Counted from the stretch's first letter, positions 34,318-44,593 are shown. The stretch: 64,000 nucleotides of DNA from Lacticaseibacillus zhaodongensis (GCF_009687905.1 NZ_BLBG01000002.1:248001-312000), one strand, 5' to 3'. The notes: generated from the letters alone by a model not told the origin. Made by a program: numbers and translations.

Positions 34318-34812
34318 TTAACCATCGTTTTTTGCATCCAAATTGGTGCGGGGCGTGATGCTCAACACATCGAAGTCTATGTAGGCGCCAATGCATAGGG
34401 AGATAAAGAGAATAGCAACTAACCAGCCGTTCAAGCTCCCCATAATCAGTGACTTACCGGCTTGACCCGGGAACAGGAAGCGCATCAGGTAAGTTGACCC
34501 TAACGCGAGCACCAGGTCCATCACGAAGTTAAGCACCTGTTTGGGCGCTCGCGCTTGGTCAAGCATGAAGAAGCGGACGACCCGGCGAATGAAGTAGTGA
34601 GTGTAGCTCCCCAGAATGCGCAGGGGTCGTTCTAGCGGAATCTTGGCAAAAAATAGTAAGGTTGCCCCGACCGTTGCCCCGACTAAAGACCGCCACAGAC
34701 TGTCACTGTGCATCACCAGTGCATTGTAGGCCACCCCGATGATACCCAATCCGCACAGATAGGGTATCGCGAAGAGGAAAATAAAAATTGTCATTGCTTT
34801 CCTGCCGGTCAT
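34318..34812 (-). CDS. Integral membrane protein, unknown function
   Basis: A 164-residue protein with about four hydrophobic segments (8-30, 40-56, 96-114, 125-147) and a basic loop (RRVVRFFMLDQARAPKQ) between the second and third. I recognise no family. TAGGAGG precedes the ATG at 34812, so translation is likely. It lies 62 bases after the acetyltransferase gene on the same strand. Confidence 0.7.
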   Translation of the reverse strand: MTGRKAMTIFIFLFAIPYLCGLGIIGVAYNALVMHSDSLWRSLVGATVGATLLFFAKIPLERPLRILGSYTHYFIRRVVRFFMLDQARAPKQVLNFVMDLVLALGSTYLMRFLFPGQAGKSLIMGSLNGWLVAILFISLCIGAYIDFDVLSITPRTNLDAKNDG

Positions 34813-34874
34813 GTTTGTGCCTCCTAACAATTGTGAAGAACCGTGACTCTATTATAGCACCGGAAGCGTAACGC

Positions 34875-35312
34875 TTAGTAGACGAGCTCCATTTCGCGGT
34901 GCCGAATGCCTGCATCCAGAAACTCTGGTTTAGCGGTCATACTGAAACCGAGCCGCTCGTAAAAACCAGTTGCGTGCACCTGTGCACCCAGCATTAACTT
35001 TTGTACGTGTTGCTGCTTACCGTAGTCAATGGCAGCCTGAATCATTTCGCGGCCGTAACCCTTGCCGCGCGCAGCCTTAACAACGGCAACCCGTTGCACG
35101 TGAAAACCGTAGTCTTCCCGAAGCAGGCGCAGCGTTGCTAGCGGCTGGCCAGCAGCATCATAGCCGGTGAAGTAGGTGGCTTTGCCCTCGTCGGCATCGA
35201 CTTCGAGGGCGGATGGTACGTGTTGTTCTTCCACGAAGACGGCCTCACGAATCTGGACGCTGTCTTGATGAACGGCGCTGTCTAAATCATTACTAACTTT
35301 GATATTCAACAT
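34875..35312 (-). CDS. GNAT N-acetyltransferase (ElaA/YjcF-like)
   Basis: A 145-residue acetyltransferase. The N-terminal IREAVFVEEQHVP is typical of the ElaA/YjcF group, followed by the acetyl-CoA loop VVKAARGKGYG near 83-93 and LGAQVHATGFYERLGF. The substrate is unknown. The ATG at 35312 follows GGAGA; an in-frame start at 35351 has no ribosome site. Confidence 0.85.
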   Translation of the reverse strand: MLNIKVSNDLDSAVHQDSVQIREAVFVEEQHVPSALEVDADEGKATYFTGYDAAGQPLATLRLLREDYGFHVQRVAVVKAARGKGYGREMIQAAIDYGKQQHVQKLMLGAQVHATGFYERLGFSMTAKPEFLDAGIRHREMELVY

Positions 35313-35523
35313 TTTCTGTAATCTCCAGTCTGCATAGTTGGTGCAAGGCACCTGTTTAGTATGTAATCATACTCGTTTTTCTGTTTAGGTGCAGTGTCGG
35401 CCCGCATTTGACGCAAAATTGCTGTCCTAGCAAGTTATTGAATCTACCTGGCGTCTAAGACTAAACTAATGTAAAATTGACAGGAATAGATTGCCATAAT
35501 TTCGGGATGCAAGTGGGGCACAT

Positions 35524-36663
35524 ATGTTAGAAAAAATACGTAATTCGAAGGTCATGTTTTGGTCACTCGAAATCCTGATCATCGTTGGGATTGTTAACGG
35601 CTTAACGGCGGTTTCCTTTATTTTTCAACCCGTGGTCACCTTCTTCTCGACCTGGTTGATTCCCCTAGTTGCGGCTTTGTTTCTATACTATATCTTTAAC
35701 CCCCTGATTAGCCTGTTGGAGCGGATGCACGTTAAGCGGGTCGTTTCAGTGCCCTTATTGTTCGTACTTCTGATTGGTGGCATCGTGTTGCTTTTTGCAA
35801 CCCTGATTCCCAGTGTGGTCCACCAGTTCACCCAACTGTTGGCATCGTTGCCTAGTTTGCTGCACAACACGCAGGACGTTGTGGCCAAAGCCTCACATTA
35901 CCGCTGGTACCAGGAGATGAATGTCGGCAAGCAACTAGCCAAGATCAAACCAGCCAAAATCGTTTCGGCACTCTTTAATTCGGTCAGTTCCGGATTGCCG
36001 GGGATCGTTGGCTCCGTTGCGGGAATTTTCTTCTCCCTGATTACTATCCCGATGGTATTCTTCTACATGCTCAAAGATGGGAAGAATTTTGTCCCCAGTG
36101 TTGAGCGTTTGTTTCCAGAGCGCTATCGGGAAGACGTTGGTGCGGTTTTTCTGCGGATGGACGACACGCTGTCCCATTATATTTCCGGGCAGGCAATTGA
36201 GTGCGTTTTCGTTGGTGTGTTTATGGGCATCAGTTATAGCCTCATTCACCAACCTTACGGTCTGTTGCTGGCGGTCTTCTCGGGCTTAGCAACCTTGATC
36301 CCGTACTTGGGACCATATGTCGGCTTACTACCAGCCTTGCTGGTGGCCAGCACTCAGGGGTGGAAGCAGATCCTGCTCGTCATTGCGGTCACCATCGTGG
36401 TGCACACAATTGACGGTAATTTTATCTATCCGAATGTAATTGGGCGCTCGCTAGATGTGCACCCGCTGACCATTGTCATCATCTTGCTGGTCGTAAGTCA
36501 TCTCTACGGGCTGGTCGGCACGATTTTGGCGATCCCGGTCTATGCGGTCGCCAAGACAATCGTCATTTATGTATGGCAAATTATTAGAATCAGACAAAAC
36601 CCGCCCGAGCCGGAGACTTTGCTCCCCCGGGACCCAGAAACCAAGCCCACCCACAAGCAGTAA
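35524..36663 (+). CDS. AI-2E family transporter (YdiK/PerM-like)
   Basis: A 379-residue membrane protein with seven to eight helices. Family features are the N-terminal helix pair around LIPLVAALFLYYIFNPLI, a long amphipathic central domain, SGQAIECVFVGVFMGISY, the GLLAVFSGLATLIPYLGP motif and NFIYPNVIGRS. Members export diverse solutes or act as Na+/H+ antiporters; autoinducer-2 export was shown only for TqsA. The C-terminal tail is Pro-rich. The ribosome site before ATG is weak. Confidence 0.88.
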   Translation: MLEKIRNSKVMFWSLEILIIVGIVNGLTAVSFIFQPVVTFFSTWLIPLVAALFLYYIFNPLISLLERMHVKRVVSVPLLFVLLIGGIVLLFATLIPSVVHQFTQLLASLPSLLHNTQDVVAKASHYRWYQEMNVGKQLAKIKPAKIVSALFNSVSSGLPGIVGSVAGIFFSLITIPMVFFYMLKDGKNFVPSVERLFPERYREDVGAVFLRMDDTLSHYISGQAIECVFVGVFMGISYSLIHQPYGLLLAVFSGLATLIPYLGPYVGLLPALLVASTQGWKQILLVIAVTIVVHTIDGNFIYPNVIGRSLDVHPLTIVIILLVVSHLYGLVGTILAIPVYAVAKTIVIYVWQIIRIRQNPPEPETLLPRDPETKPTHKQ

Positions 36664-36737
36664 CGCCTGCGGGGGTGACTAACTTTTGCACTGGACAATT
36701 AAGCCGCCGCTGATTGCGGCCTTGAAAGGAACTATTG

Positions 36738-38315
36738 ATGAACAAGAATGAACTAGAACAAGCGGTCGCTAAGCGGCGGACTTTTGCAATTATCTCGCAC
36801 CCTGATGCCGGGAAAACGACAATCACCGAACAACTGCTGCTTTTTGGGGGTGTGATTCGGGAAGCCGGAACTGTCAAGGGGCGCAAGTCAGCGCATTTTG
36901 CTAAATCCGACTGGATGGCGATTGAAAAGCAGCGCGGGATTTCCGTCACCAGTTCTGTTATGCAGTTTGACTATCAAGGTAAGCGCATCAACATTCTGGA
37001 CACCCCAGGGCATGAAGATTTCTCTGAAGATACCTACCGGACGCTGATGGCGGTAGATGCGGCAGTCATGGTCATTGACTCTGCCAAGGGTATCGAAGCC
37101 CAGACTAAAAAGCTGTTCAAGGTTGTTAAGAAGCGGGGCATCCCGATTTTCACCTTCATGAACAAGCTGGACCGGGACGGGCGGGAACCACTCGATCTGA
37201 TTGCAGAGCTTGAGGACTTGCTTGGCATTGAGGGTTACGCAATGAACTGGCCAATGGGTTCCGGGAAAACACTTCTTGGAATTTATGACCGCGTCAACCA
37301 GCGGATCGAACGCTACCGGCCAGAAACACCCGAGCAGCGGTTCGCACCCCTTGACGATCAGGGTAAGCTGCCAGCTGGCGACCCCCTGACCAAGGATTCC
37401 GCTTACCAGCAGTGTCTCGATGATATTGAATTGCTGGACGACGCTGGTAACCAGTTTGATGAGGCCAAAATCATGCGCGGAGACCAGACGCCCGTCTTCT
37501 TCGGTTCCGCGTTGACCAATTTTGGGGTGGAAACCTTCTTGAACAGCTTCGTTAAGTACGCACCAGCACCTGGTCCGCACAAGACCGTTAGTGACACTGA
37601 AGTCGCGCCGACCAGCCCCGATTTTTCCGGTTTTATTTTCAAAATTCAAGCGAACATGAACCCGAACCACCGGGACCGGATTGCCTTTATTCGGGTGGTT
37701 TCCGGTGAGTTTGAACGCGGGATGGATGTTACGTTAACGCGGACGGGCAAGACCATCCGGCTCTCGAATTCGACCGAATTCATGGCCAACACTCGGGAGA
37801 CGGTCGAAACTGCCGTCGCCGGCGATATTGTTGGGCTTTATGATACCGGCAACTTCCAAATCGGTGATACTATTTACGCAGGTAAGGACAAATTAGAATT
37901 CGAACCGCTTCCCCAGTTCACACCTGAACTATTTATGCGCGTGACCCCGAAGAACGTGATGAAGCAGAAGTCCTTCCACAAGGGGATGCAGCAGTTGGTC
38001 CAAGAAGGTGCAATTCAGTTGTACCGGACTTACACGACCGAAGAATACATTCTCGGTGCGGTCGGACAGCTGCAGTTTGAAGTTTTCAAATTCCGGATGG
38101 AAAATGAATACAACTCTGAAGTTGAAATGACGCCAATTGGCAACCGGACCGCACGCTGGATCGATCCCGACCAGCTTGACGAAAAGATGAGCTCATCCCG
38201 AAACCTGCTGGTCAAGGACGTTGAGGGTAAGCCGCTGTTCCTCTTTGAGAACCAGTTTGCAGAGCGCTGGTTTGCTTCTAAGTACCCAGACGTAAAGCTC
38301 AGTGCCAAAATATAA
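36738..38315 (+). CDS. prfC: Peptide chain release factor 3
   Basis: A 525-residue GTPase that recycles RF1/RF2 after termination. G motifs: SHPDAGKTT (G1), GISVTSS (G2), DTPGHEDF (G3) and NKLDRD (G4). The long C-terminal domains and [11 protein letters not shown]-type switch are those of RF3 rather than EF-G. The ATG at 36738 follows AAAGGA; a TTG three bases earlier is also in frame. The gene ends in a strong terminator. Confidence 0.96.
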   Translation: MNKNELEQAVAKRRTFAIISHPDAGKTTITEQLLLFGGVIREAGTVKGRKSAHFAKSDWMAIEKQRGISVTSSVMQFDYQGKRINILDTPGHEDFSEDTYRTLMAVDAAVMVIDSAKGIEAQTKKLFKVVKKRGIPIFTFMNKLDRDGREPLDLIAELEDLLGIEGYAMNWPMGSGKTLLGIYDRVNQRIERYRPETPEQRFAPLDDQGKLPAGDPLTKDSAYQQCLDDIELLDDAGNQFDEAKIMRGDQTPVFFGSALTNFGVETFLNSFVKYAPAPGPHKTVSDTEVAPTSPDFSGFIFKIQANMNPNHRDRIAFIRVVSGEFERGMDVTLTRTGKTIRLSNSTEFMANTRETVETAVAGDIVGLYDTGNFQIGDTIYAGKDKLEFEPLPQFTPELFMRVTPKNVMKQKSFHKGMQQLVQEGAIQLYRTYTTEEYILGAVGQLQFEVFKFRMENEYNSEVEMTPIGNRTARWIDPDQLDEKMSSSRNLLVKDVEGKPLFLFENQFAERWFASKYPDVKLSAKI

Positions 38316-38341
38316 TTACCCGGGTCGCGCTCTGAATTCAA

Positions 38342-38393
38342 AAAAGGGAGCTAGTCAATTAACCATGATGGTTGATTGGCTAGCTCCTTTTTA
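38342..38393. terminator. Bidirectional intrinsic terminator
   Basis: GGAGCTAGTCAAT with inner ACCAT/ATGGT pairs back to ATTGgCTAGCTCC, flanked by A and T runs. It separates prfC from the convergent VIT genes. Confidence 0.93.
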
Positions 38394-38404
38394 CGTAATT
38401 ATTG

Positions 38405-39106
38405 TTAGAATAGGCGGCCGACACCGTAGTGAATGAACATTGTGATGATTCCGATGATGATGTTGCGAACGACGGCGTTTTGAACAAAGCCGTGTCCCAA
38501 TTCTGCGGAGAACAAACCGGTCAGACCAACCGCGATGATGGTTGCAATGATGGTGCCGATCCAGCGCATGATTCCGGGTAGGAAGGTGAGTGCAGCCAGG
38601 GGCAAAATGCCCCCAAGTGCTGCACAAATCAAGGATGCCAGCGCGGCGGCCCATGGATTCATGAGCTCGTTCGGATTAAGGTCATACTTGACGCCAACGA
38701 CCGTTTCCAAGGGCTGCTTGGTCATGAGCTCATCAGCAATCTGGCCAGCGGTTTCAGCGGTTACGCCGCGGGCAACATAATCGGCAACGACGGCTTGCCG
38801 TTCAAGCGCAGGATCAGTTTTCAACAGTTCCGATTCAACATGCACCGCAGCAGCCTCAGTATCGCGCTGGGAGCTTACGCTTGCATACTCACCACCGGCC
38901 ATTGAAAAGGCAACAGCGAGCAGATCAGACATTCCGGCGATAAATAAGGTGAACGAGTTGGTCGTGACTGCCCCGACCGAGAACAGCACCCCAACAACGG
39001 TCAAGATGCCATCGTTAGCGCCTAGGACCCCAGCCCGTAGCGTGTTGGCTCGTGTGGCTAATGATTGGTTCTTTTTTGGTTTGCGATTTACTTTGGCTTG
39101 TTCCAT
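38405..39106 (-). CDS. VIT1/CCC1-family iron/manganese transporter (copy 2)
   Basis: A 233-residue protein with five membrane helices. The VIT signature is clear: RAGVLGANDGILTVVG in helix 1, GGEYASVSSQRDTEAA after helix 2, and the Glu-rich cytoplasmic loop that binds metal. Plant and yeast relatives move Fe2+ or Mn2+ by proton antiport; bacterial members may export these metals. It lies 13 bases after a paralogue, so both probably form one operon. Confidence 0.9.
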   Translation of the reverse strand: MEQAKVNRKPKKNQSLATRANTLRAGVLGANDGILTVVGVLFSVGAVTTNSFTLFIAGMSDLLAVAFSMAGGEYASVSSQRDTEAAAVHVESELLKTDPALERQAVVADYVARGVTAETAGQIADELMTKQPLETVVGVKYDLNPNELMNPWAAALASLICAALGGILPLAALTFLPGIMRWIGTIIATIIAVGLTGLFSAELGHGFVQNAVVRNIIIGIITMFIHYGVGRLF

Positions 39107-39119
39107 GATTAGCTACCTC

Positions 39120-39812
39120 CTAGCGGGCAAACAAGTGGCCAACGCCATACGTAACGGCCATTGTGATCAGGCCGCTAATGACATTCCGTACGGTTCCGGG
39201 AACCGGTCGTGCGTTGCCCAGCTTCGCAGCGATGAAACCGGTGATGCAAAGGGCGATGATCACAGCGGCGATGGTCGCAATGATTTTGTACTGTGCCCCA
39301 ACCAGAGTAATCATGAGCATGGGCAGTAGTGAACCCAGCGGGAAGGAAATCATTGATACAAGTGCTGCACCGATAGCACTCGTGGACTTCGTCGGGTCAA
39401 TGTTGTACCGCTCCCGCACCGCTGTGTTGATGGGTGAAGTGGCGAACATTTCCGTCGTTGCTTTTTGCGCAAGTTCACGACTGATACCGCTAGCAACATA
39501 TTTGTCAGTGACATAATCCATTTCCGCTTGGGGGTTCAGGCTTAGGCGCACGCTTTCGTCTGCTACCGCGCGTTTTTCGGAATCTCGCTGGGCATGGACA
39601 CTTACGTACTCGCCCATTGCCATCGAAATCGTTCCTGCAAGCATTCCGGCCATTCCTGAAAGGATAATCGTCCCGTTATTCGAAGTTGCGGCGGCGACCC
39701 CGATGACGATTGCGGCCACCGATAGAATCCCGTCATTAGCTCCCATTACGCCCGCACGAATCAAGTTGATTTTCTCAGCAAGACTCATCGGACGGCGTTT
39801 TTGTTTCAACAT
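39120..39812 (-). CDS. VIT1/CCC1-family iron/manganese transporter (copy 1)
   Basis: A 230-residue paralogue of the next gene. It shares LIRAGVMGANDGILSVA, GEYVSVHAQRDSEKRAV and the five-helix plan but differs over much of its length, so the duplication is old. Two such genes in tandem are common in lactobacilli, and the products may form a heterodimer. AGGTGGCGGAG lies before the ATG at 39812; the longer in-frame start at 39857 lacks a site. Confidence 0.9.
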   Translation of the reverse strand: MLKQKRRPMSLAEKINLIRAGVMGANDGILSVAAIVIGVAAATSNNGTIILSGMAGMLAGTISMAMGEYVSVHAQRDSEKRAVADESVRLSLNPQAEMDYVTDKYVASGISRELAQKATTEMFATSPINTAVRERYNIDPTKSTSAIGAALVSMISFPLGSLLPMLMITLVGAQYKIIATIAAVIIALCITGFIAAKLGNARPVPGTVRNVISGLITMAVTYGVGHLFAR

Positions 39813-39993
39813 CGTACTCCGCCACCTAATATTGTGAATTTTGTAGACCTCTCGCAATTAAGAAACCTATTAGAGAGTAGAATAACATTGTTTTAGATTA
39901 AAACACAACTTTTGTGGTAAGCAAAAAATGGTGCAGGGGCCGTCATGAAGGCCATTACACCACTATTTACTCGTTAGGACTAACTATCTGTTT

Positions 39994-41055
39994 TTATAAA
40001 TTAAAACTCACATAACTGGCCTGGACAAAAGTGTCCGGACCGAGGCGATACCATTCGCTACCATCACTCACGAATACTTTTGCGGCAAGATTGACCAAGG
40101 TACCGTTAGCGATGTGGCGGGGGAGAATCGTCCCGTATGGTGCGGACCACAGACTGCAACCAGCGGCCGGGCCGACAATCCGCCCGCGATTGTTCAATAG
40201 CTTGATGTTTGTAGTTGTAAAGCGGACCTGGGCGTGCTGCAGGGCAATGGGCGCTGGCAAGTAAGGGTTGTTTTTGTGGGGTCTAGTGTTGCTGGAGGTG
40301 ATCCATTGGCTGCCACCAAGATTTAACCAGACGTGCTTAGAGTCCTCTTCACGGACTAAGCCGAATACTTGCCAAATGCTCCCTTTAGGTAGGGGTGCGC
40401 GTAGTGTTTCTTTGCTCCGGACGTGGGGATGAACAGATTTGTCCTGCATAATTTCGACATACGCAGCGTCCGGCACTGTGCCGGTTTCCAGACCGGCAGG
40501 GTGGTAAGTAAAGCGTACCGTTTGCGCAGAAGTGGTGAAGACCCCTCGCTGCTCAGTTGCCCCCTGCACATCAGCTCGCCGGTCGGACAGGGCATTAACA
40601 ACGTAGGCGAGGTCAACCGTCCCATAATGAATTTCAGGTGGTGCAAGTAATAATCCGTCAGTTCCACGGTGATAGACCGTGACGGGTGCGGCCATTATTT
40701 CTTGGTAGTATAGGTTAACGTCCTTGGCATTAGGAACAAAAACATCACTATAATTTTCGATGCGCGTGAAACGGCGACCGGGAAAACGACGCCAATCAAT
40801 TTCAAAATGATCGCCGACCCGTCCGCTAATGATTGCAGCTGGGGCGAGTTGCTTGTCGGTGGCCTCGTCGCGGTAATAGACATGCAGCACAACTGGCTGT
40901 GCTTGTGGTGGGTTAGGGGCCACTGCACGTGTTGCTTCTACATGGGTAGTGGGTCGCGACTGCTCGGCCTGGTGGTGCTGTATCGCCGGCGGTGTGTGTG
41001 GCTGCTGACGCGGGCGGGTAGTGAATATTCTGCGAACAAAATCTAGCAGGCTCAT
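39994..41055 (-). CDS. MucBP- and SH3-domain protein without an export signal
   Basis: A 353-residue protein. A polar, Pro/His-rich N terminus (1-55) is followed by two MucBP-like domains (about 56-117, VVLHVYYRDEATDKQLAP; and 123-188, VTVYHRGTDGLLL to VRFTYHPAG). Two SH3-like repeats related to those of the 26.8 kb secreted protein follow (near 225-265, 300-352). Domains of this kind normally act outside the cell, yet there is no signal peptide, membrane segment or LPxTG anchor. GGGAGG lies 6 bases before the ATG, so the start looks right. Confidence 0.75.
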   Translation of the reverse strand: MSLLDFVRRIFTTRPRQQPHTPPAIQHHQAEQSRPTTHVEATRAVAPNPPQAQPVVLHVYYRDEATDKQLAPAAIISGRVGDHFEIDWRRFPGRRFTRIENYSDVFVPNAKDVNLYYQEIMAAPVTVYHRGTDGLLLAPPEIHYGTVDLAYVVNALSDRRADVQGATEQRGVFTTSAQTVRFTYHPAGLETGTVPDAAYVEIMQDKSVHPHVRSKETLRAPLPKGSIWQVFGLVREEDSKHVWLNLGGSQWITSSNTRPHKNNPYLPAPIALQHAQVRFTTTNIKLLNNRGRIVGPAAGCSLWSAPYGTILPRHIANGTLVNLAAKVFVSDGSEWYRLGPDTFVQASYVSFNL

Positions 41056-41093
41056 GGCAGACCTCCCAATCGAGCGTTAAGGATTAACGACAA

Positions 41094-41120
41094 CAAAACA
41101 GGCCGGCATGGCGCCGGCCC
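41094..41120 (-). terminator. Intrinsic terminator of the DUF1827 gene
   Basis: GGCCGGC pairs with GCCGGCC; on the minus strand a TGTTTTG tract follows. Confidence 0.85.
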
Positions 41121-41128
41121 GCGATGGC

Positions 41129-41425
41129 TTACTTATTTGGGGTAAGCTCCGAAGTTCTCAGTGTGACTTCGGCAAGATGCTTCGAGCGTAACACTTGCGC
41201 GCCCTTAATCCCCTTGCCAGTGAGTTCACGCAGCGTGAAATCTATCTCGTTGTCCTTGATATTTCGGCGCTCGTTCGTGAAGAGCACTTCCTGATGGTGC
41301 GGTGACTCGGTAAAGACCACCGTTGTTTGCCCCAAGGAGTAAACTTGCACGAGCTGGGCGTTGGTGTTTGCTAACTGCTTAGAGACGAGGTGCGCGTATG
41401 AGTTGGTGACATCGATTAGCCGCAT
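41129..41425 (-). CDS. DUF1827 family protein
   Basis: A 98-residue soluble protein starting MRLIDVTNSYAHLVSKQL, characteristic of DUF1827, known from lactobacilli, enterococci and streptococci with no assigned function. AAAGGA lies 9 bases before the ATG at 41425; a TATAAT-like box is centred near 41461. The MucBP/SH3 gene follows on the same strand after the terminator. Confidence 0.75.
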   Translation of the reverse strand: MRLIDVTNSYAHLVSKQLANTNAQLVQVYSLGQTTVVFTESPHHQEVLFTNERRNIKDNEIDFTLRELTGKGIKGAQVLRSKHLAEVTLRTSELTPNK

Positions 41426-42197
41426 CGTGATCAGTCCTTTCAGTTCCTTATAGTCCTTATTATAAAGTAAGTAGGCGGCGGATACCACCATAATGTGAAA
41501 ACGTTTCTAAAACGGCTCAGATGCTTGCGTAGTGCCATTCCCAGAGCCTAATGCGAGCAAAAGAGCAAAATAATTTCTAAATAAATAGTGTTTTTTATCC
41601 AGTTACAGTTTACACCACATTAGGAAGCACCGGATACACTTGTTAGACAAAATTCACTGTTTTAGTGAGTTTCGCGGAATGCATGATTAAAAATCAAAGT
41701 TCAGGTTTACCACCATGAGTGAATTATAACCCGGTTAGAAATCAGCAAGCCTAAGAAAACCATTCCCGAAGCTAATGACCGCAGTGTGAATGCGCATTCT
41801 GTTCCTAATCAGCAGTTTTGTCGGGCAGCATGATGCGGAGACAGGCGGCTATTACCAGCCCGTCTGAAAGGTAACTTGGCAGTTAACAAGCTGGCGCTGA
41901 CCTCTTGCTGCAAAATTTGCGGTGAAATGCGTCAATAACTTTATCTGACAGGTTGCTTAGTTGCCTACGGAGAAATTGTAGTCTGAGACTTTTCTAATTA
42001 AGTGGCAAAGCACTAATTATCATAATGGCGGCGATTGTTGATCAATCGATGCATATGTGCCTATCTTTTTGCCCTACTTAAATCACTTGGCATCCATCAA
42101 TAGGCCTGTGATGTTAGTTGAAAGTCTCAGTCATGGATCGATAGTTGATTCGTTTTTGCGATTCGGAGGGATGAGCTGGAGAGAGGTGCTTGGGCAA
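41426..42197. other. Gene-free gap of about 770 bases
   Basis: No open frame here has a credible ribosome site or family. The stretch holds a 9-bp hairpin (41650-41672, AAATTCACT/AGTGAGTTT; T-rich exit on the minus strand), a two-mismatch cre-like sequence (41496-41509) and a 148-bp element bounded by an inverted repeat (41983-42130). It may be the remains of a decayed gene or element, or may hold an unrecognised RNA. Confidence 0.5.
41983..42130. repeat. 148-bp segment bounded by CTGAGACTTT inverted repeats
   Basis: CTGAGACTTT at 41983-41992 is repeated inverted as AAAGTCTCAG at 42121-42130; with flanks the match is 11 of 12. Size and ends fit a small non-autonomous element or insertion sequence remnant, but no flanking duplication is evident. 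Confidence 0.35.
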
Positions 42198-42241
42198 CAA
42201 AAAACCGCAACAGGCAGCCCTAATGACCACCCGTTGCGGTG
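42198..42241 (-). terminator. Intrinsic terminator of clpE
   Basis: ACCGCAAC (42204-42211) and GTTGCGGT (42233-42240) pair; on the minus strand TTTTTTG follows. Confidence 0.85.
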
Positions 42242-42256
42242 AAGTGTTACTATTTG

Positions 42257-44509
42257 TTACTTGTCAGTTTTATCGCTTGGATTTGTTGATTCCGGAGCTG
42301 AATCATTCGTAGCGGCAGTAGTTTCACCGTCACCGGTAATTACAATCTTACCATCGTTCATGCGTGCTTCCAGTTTGCTGGAGCCGGCGTGTTCAAGGTA
42401 GTAGTCCGCAACGCGGTCCTCGATCTGCTCCTGGATGACTCGGCGAAGTGGCCGTGCACCCATGGCAGGGTCGTAGCCCAGTTCCACAAGCTTATCCTTG
42501 ACCGGCGCGGTAACGTGAATACTCAGGCCCTGATCCGCGATGTTGTTGTTTGTGTCCGTGAGCATCAGGTCAACAATCTTCAGCAGACTATCCTTACCCA
42601 ATGACTTGAACTCAACAATGTCATCGAAGCGGTTCAGGAACTCTGGCTTGAAGTAGTTACCGAGCTGAGCTTTAATGCTGTGGGTTGTACCGTTGATGCT
42701 GGCACCAAAGCCAACGTTAGCCTCAGCATCTGTTGCCCCAGCATTACTGGTCATGATGATGATCGTGTCCTTGAAGGAAACCGTGCGCCCTTGGCTGTCG
42801 GTCAAGCGGCCGTCGTCAAGAATCTGCAGGAACATGTTCATGACGTCTGGGTGTGCCTTTTCAACTTCATCCAGCAAAATTAGGCTGTAAGGGTTGCGGC
42901 GGACTTTTTCGGTCAACTGACCGGCTTCTTCGTAGCCAACATAGCCAGGAGGGGAACCGATGAGCTTAGACACGCTGTGCTTCTCCATGTACTCCGACAT
43001 GTCGAAGCGAATCATCGAATCCTCGGTGCCGAAGAGTTCCTTGGCGAGTTGCCGTGCAAGCTCAGTTTTACCGACCCCAGTTGGCCCAACGAAGAGAAAA
43101 CTGCCGATTGGACGGCCAGTCTTATTGAAGCCGATCCGGTTGCGCCGAATTGAGCGTGCAACCTTATCTACGGCTTCGTCTTGACCGATAACGTGGGCTT
43201 TCAGGTCAGGCGCAAGGTTCTTCAATTGCTGTTGTTCCTGCGTCTTCAGTTCACCAACAGGAATGTTGGTCTTTTCTTGAACGATGTCTTCCATGTCCTT
43301 TTCGGTGACCTGGGGTTCGTCCTTGTCACCGAGCTTGGATTGGTCGGCCTTCATCTTGTTCAACTTGGTAACCTGATCGCGATAGAAGGCGGCTTTCTCG
43401 TAGTCTTCGCTCTTGAGGGCGCTTTGCTTTTGTGCCTCTGCGTCGTTAATTTTCTTTTCGATTTCTTTAGGATCAACCGTGTTAATGGTCAGATTCTTGC
43501 GGCTACCAGCTTCGTCCAGCAAGTCAATCGCCTTGTCAGGCAGGAAGCGGTCCTGAATGTAGCGAGCGGACAGGTTGACCGCGGCGTTGATTGCGTCGTC
43601 CGTGTAGTGGACGTGGTGGTAATCTTCGTAGCGCGACTGGATGCCCTTCAGAATCTTAACCGTTTCTTCAGTACTTGGTTCATTCACCGTCACCGGCTGC
43701 AAGCGCCGGGCCAACGCGGAATCTTTTTCAATCGTCCGGTACTCGTTGTTAGTGGTTGCCCCAACAAGTTGGAGTTCGCCACGAGCCAATGCTGGCTTAA
43801 TGACGTTGCCGGCGTCCATGCCGCCTTCAGCATTACCCGCACCAACGATCTCGTGGATTTCGTCAATGAACAAAATAACCTCGGGGTGCTGCTTTACTTC
43901 ATCTAGTAGCTGCTGCATGCGTTGCTCAAATTGGCCCCGCATACTTGTGCCCTGGACGAGTGAAACAACATCGAGCCGGATTACCTGCCGATCCTGTAGC
44001 TTCTGTGGAACATCGCCGTTAGCAATCTTCAGTGCGAGACCCTCAACGACCGCTGTTTTGCCGACCCCGGCTTCACCAATCAGAACAGGGTTGTTCTTCG
44101 TGCGCCGGTTCAGGATCTCGATGACCCGGGAAATCTCCTTGTCACGGCCAATCACTGGATCGATTTCACCGCGCTTAGCCTGATCGGTCATGTTAACGCC
44201 AAATTGCGCTAGCACGCCGCCACCCTTGCCCGAGGCACCACGGCCGCCACGTCCGGCTTGCGGACGCTGATGCTGGGAAGAGTTCTCGGGGTTCTGTTGA
44301 CCGCCGTTACCCATGGCCCGGAAAATCTCATCTAAGCCGTTAAAGCCGAAGGGATCATTCGAGTTACTTGCGGCAGCCTGGGTGTTGTTTGACTGGTTCT
44401 TGAGCAACTGATAACAACTCTGACAGAGGTTGATTTCCTGCCTTTTACCATTAACGTTGGTATAGAGGTGAATCGTTGCTGGGTTCTGTTTGCAATTTTC
44501 ACACAACAC
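42257..44509 (-). CDS. clpE: ATP-dependent Clp protease ATP-binding subunit ClpE
   Basis: A 750-residue Hsp100 unfoldase working with ClpP. A zinc finger (Cys3, Cys6, Cys29, Cys32) marks ClpE. Then come a Gln/Asn-rich linker, AAA1 with GEAGVGKTA and IDEIHEI, a UVR segment ([13 protein letters not shown]), and AAA2 with [18 protein letters not shown] and the ClpB-type C terminus. It is controlled by a promoter with an adjacent CtsR box and an overlapping CIRCE element, so it is a heat-shock gene. The end is Thr/Ser/Pro-rich. Confidence 0.96.
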   Translation of the reverse strand: MLCENCKQNPATIHLYTNVNGKRQEINLCQSCYQLLKNQSNNTQAAASNSNDPFGFNGLDEIFRAMGNGGQQNPENSSQHQRPQAGRGGRGASGKGGGVLAQFGVNMTDQAKRGEIDPVIGRDKEISRVIEILNRRTKNNPVLIGEAGVGKTAVVEGLALKIANGDVPQKLQDRQVIRLDVVSLVQGTSMRGQFEQRMQQLLDEVKQHPEVILFIDEIHEIVGAGNAEGGMDAGNVIKPALARGELQLVGATTNNEYRTIEKDSALARRLQPVTVNEPSTEETVKILKGIQSRYEDYHHVHYTDDAINAAVNLSARYIQDRFLPDKAIDLLDEAGSRKNLTINTVDPKEIEKKINDAEAQKQSALKSEDYEKAAFYRDQVTKLNKMKADQSKLGDKDEPQVTEKDMEDIVQEKTNIPVGELKTQEQQQLKNLAPDLKAHVIGQDEAVDKVARSIRRNRIGFNKTGRPIGSFLFVGPTGVGKTELARQLAKELFGTEDSMIRFDMSEYMEKHSVSKLIGSPPGYVGYEEAGQLTEKVRRNPYSLILLDEVEKAHPDVMNMFLQILDDGRLTDSQGRTVSFKDTIIIMTSNAGATDAEANVGFGASINGTTHSIKAQLGNYFKPEFLNRFDDIVEFKSLGKDSLLKIVDLMLTDTNNNIADQGLSIHVTAPVKDKLVELGYDPAMGARPLRRVIQEQIEDRVADYYLEHAGSSKLEARMNDGKIVITGDGETTAATNDSAPESTNPSDKTDK

Positions 44510-44568
44510 TGAATGTCACAACCTTTCTCAACTATTGTGGCGAAAACGATCTGAAGGTCAAAAAGTTC

Positions 44569-44585
44569 TTTGACCTTTCTTGACC
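44569..44585 (-). promoter_or_regulatory. CtsR box of clpE
   Basis: On the minus strand GGTCAAG-AAA-GGTCAAA matches the CtsR direct heptad repeat with one change. It sits just downstream of the -10 box. A third, inverted heptad (GGTCAAA) is on the plus strand at 44556-44562. Confidence 0.9.
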
Positions 44586-44593
44586 ATGACTAG

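Noticed and set aside
41496-41509. cre-like sequence upstream of the DUF1827 gene
   Set aside because: Two mismatches, both in the conserved 3' half, make it weak evidence for CcpA control.
42057-42242. 61-codon plus-strand open frame before clpE
   Set aside because: It has no ribosome site, runs through the clpE terminator hairpin and contains one arm of the inverted repeat; unlikely to be a gene.
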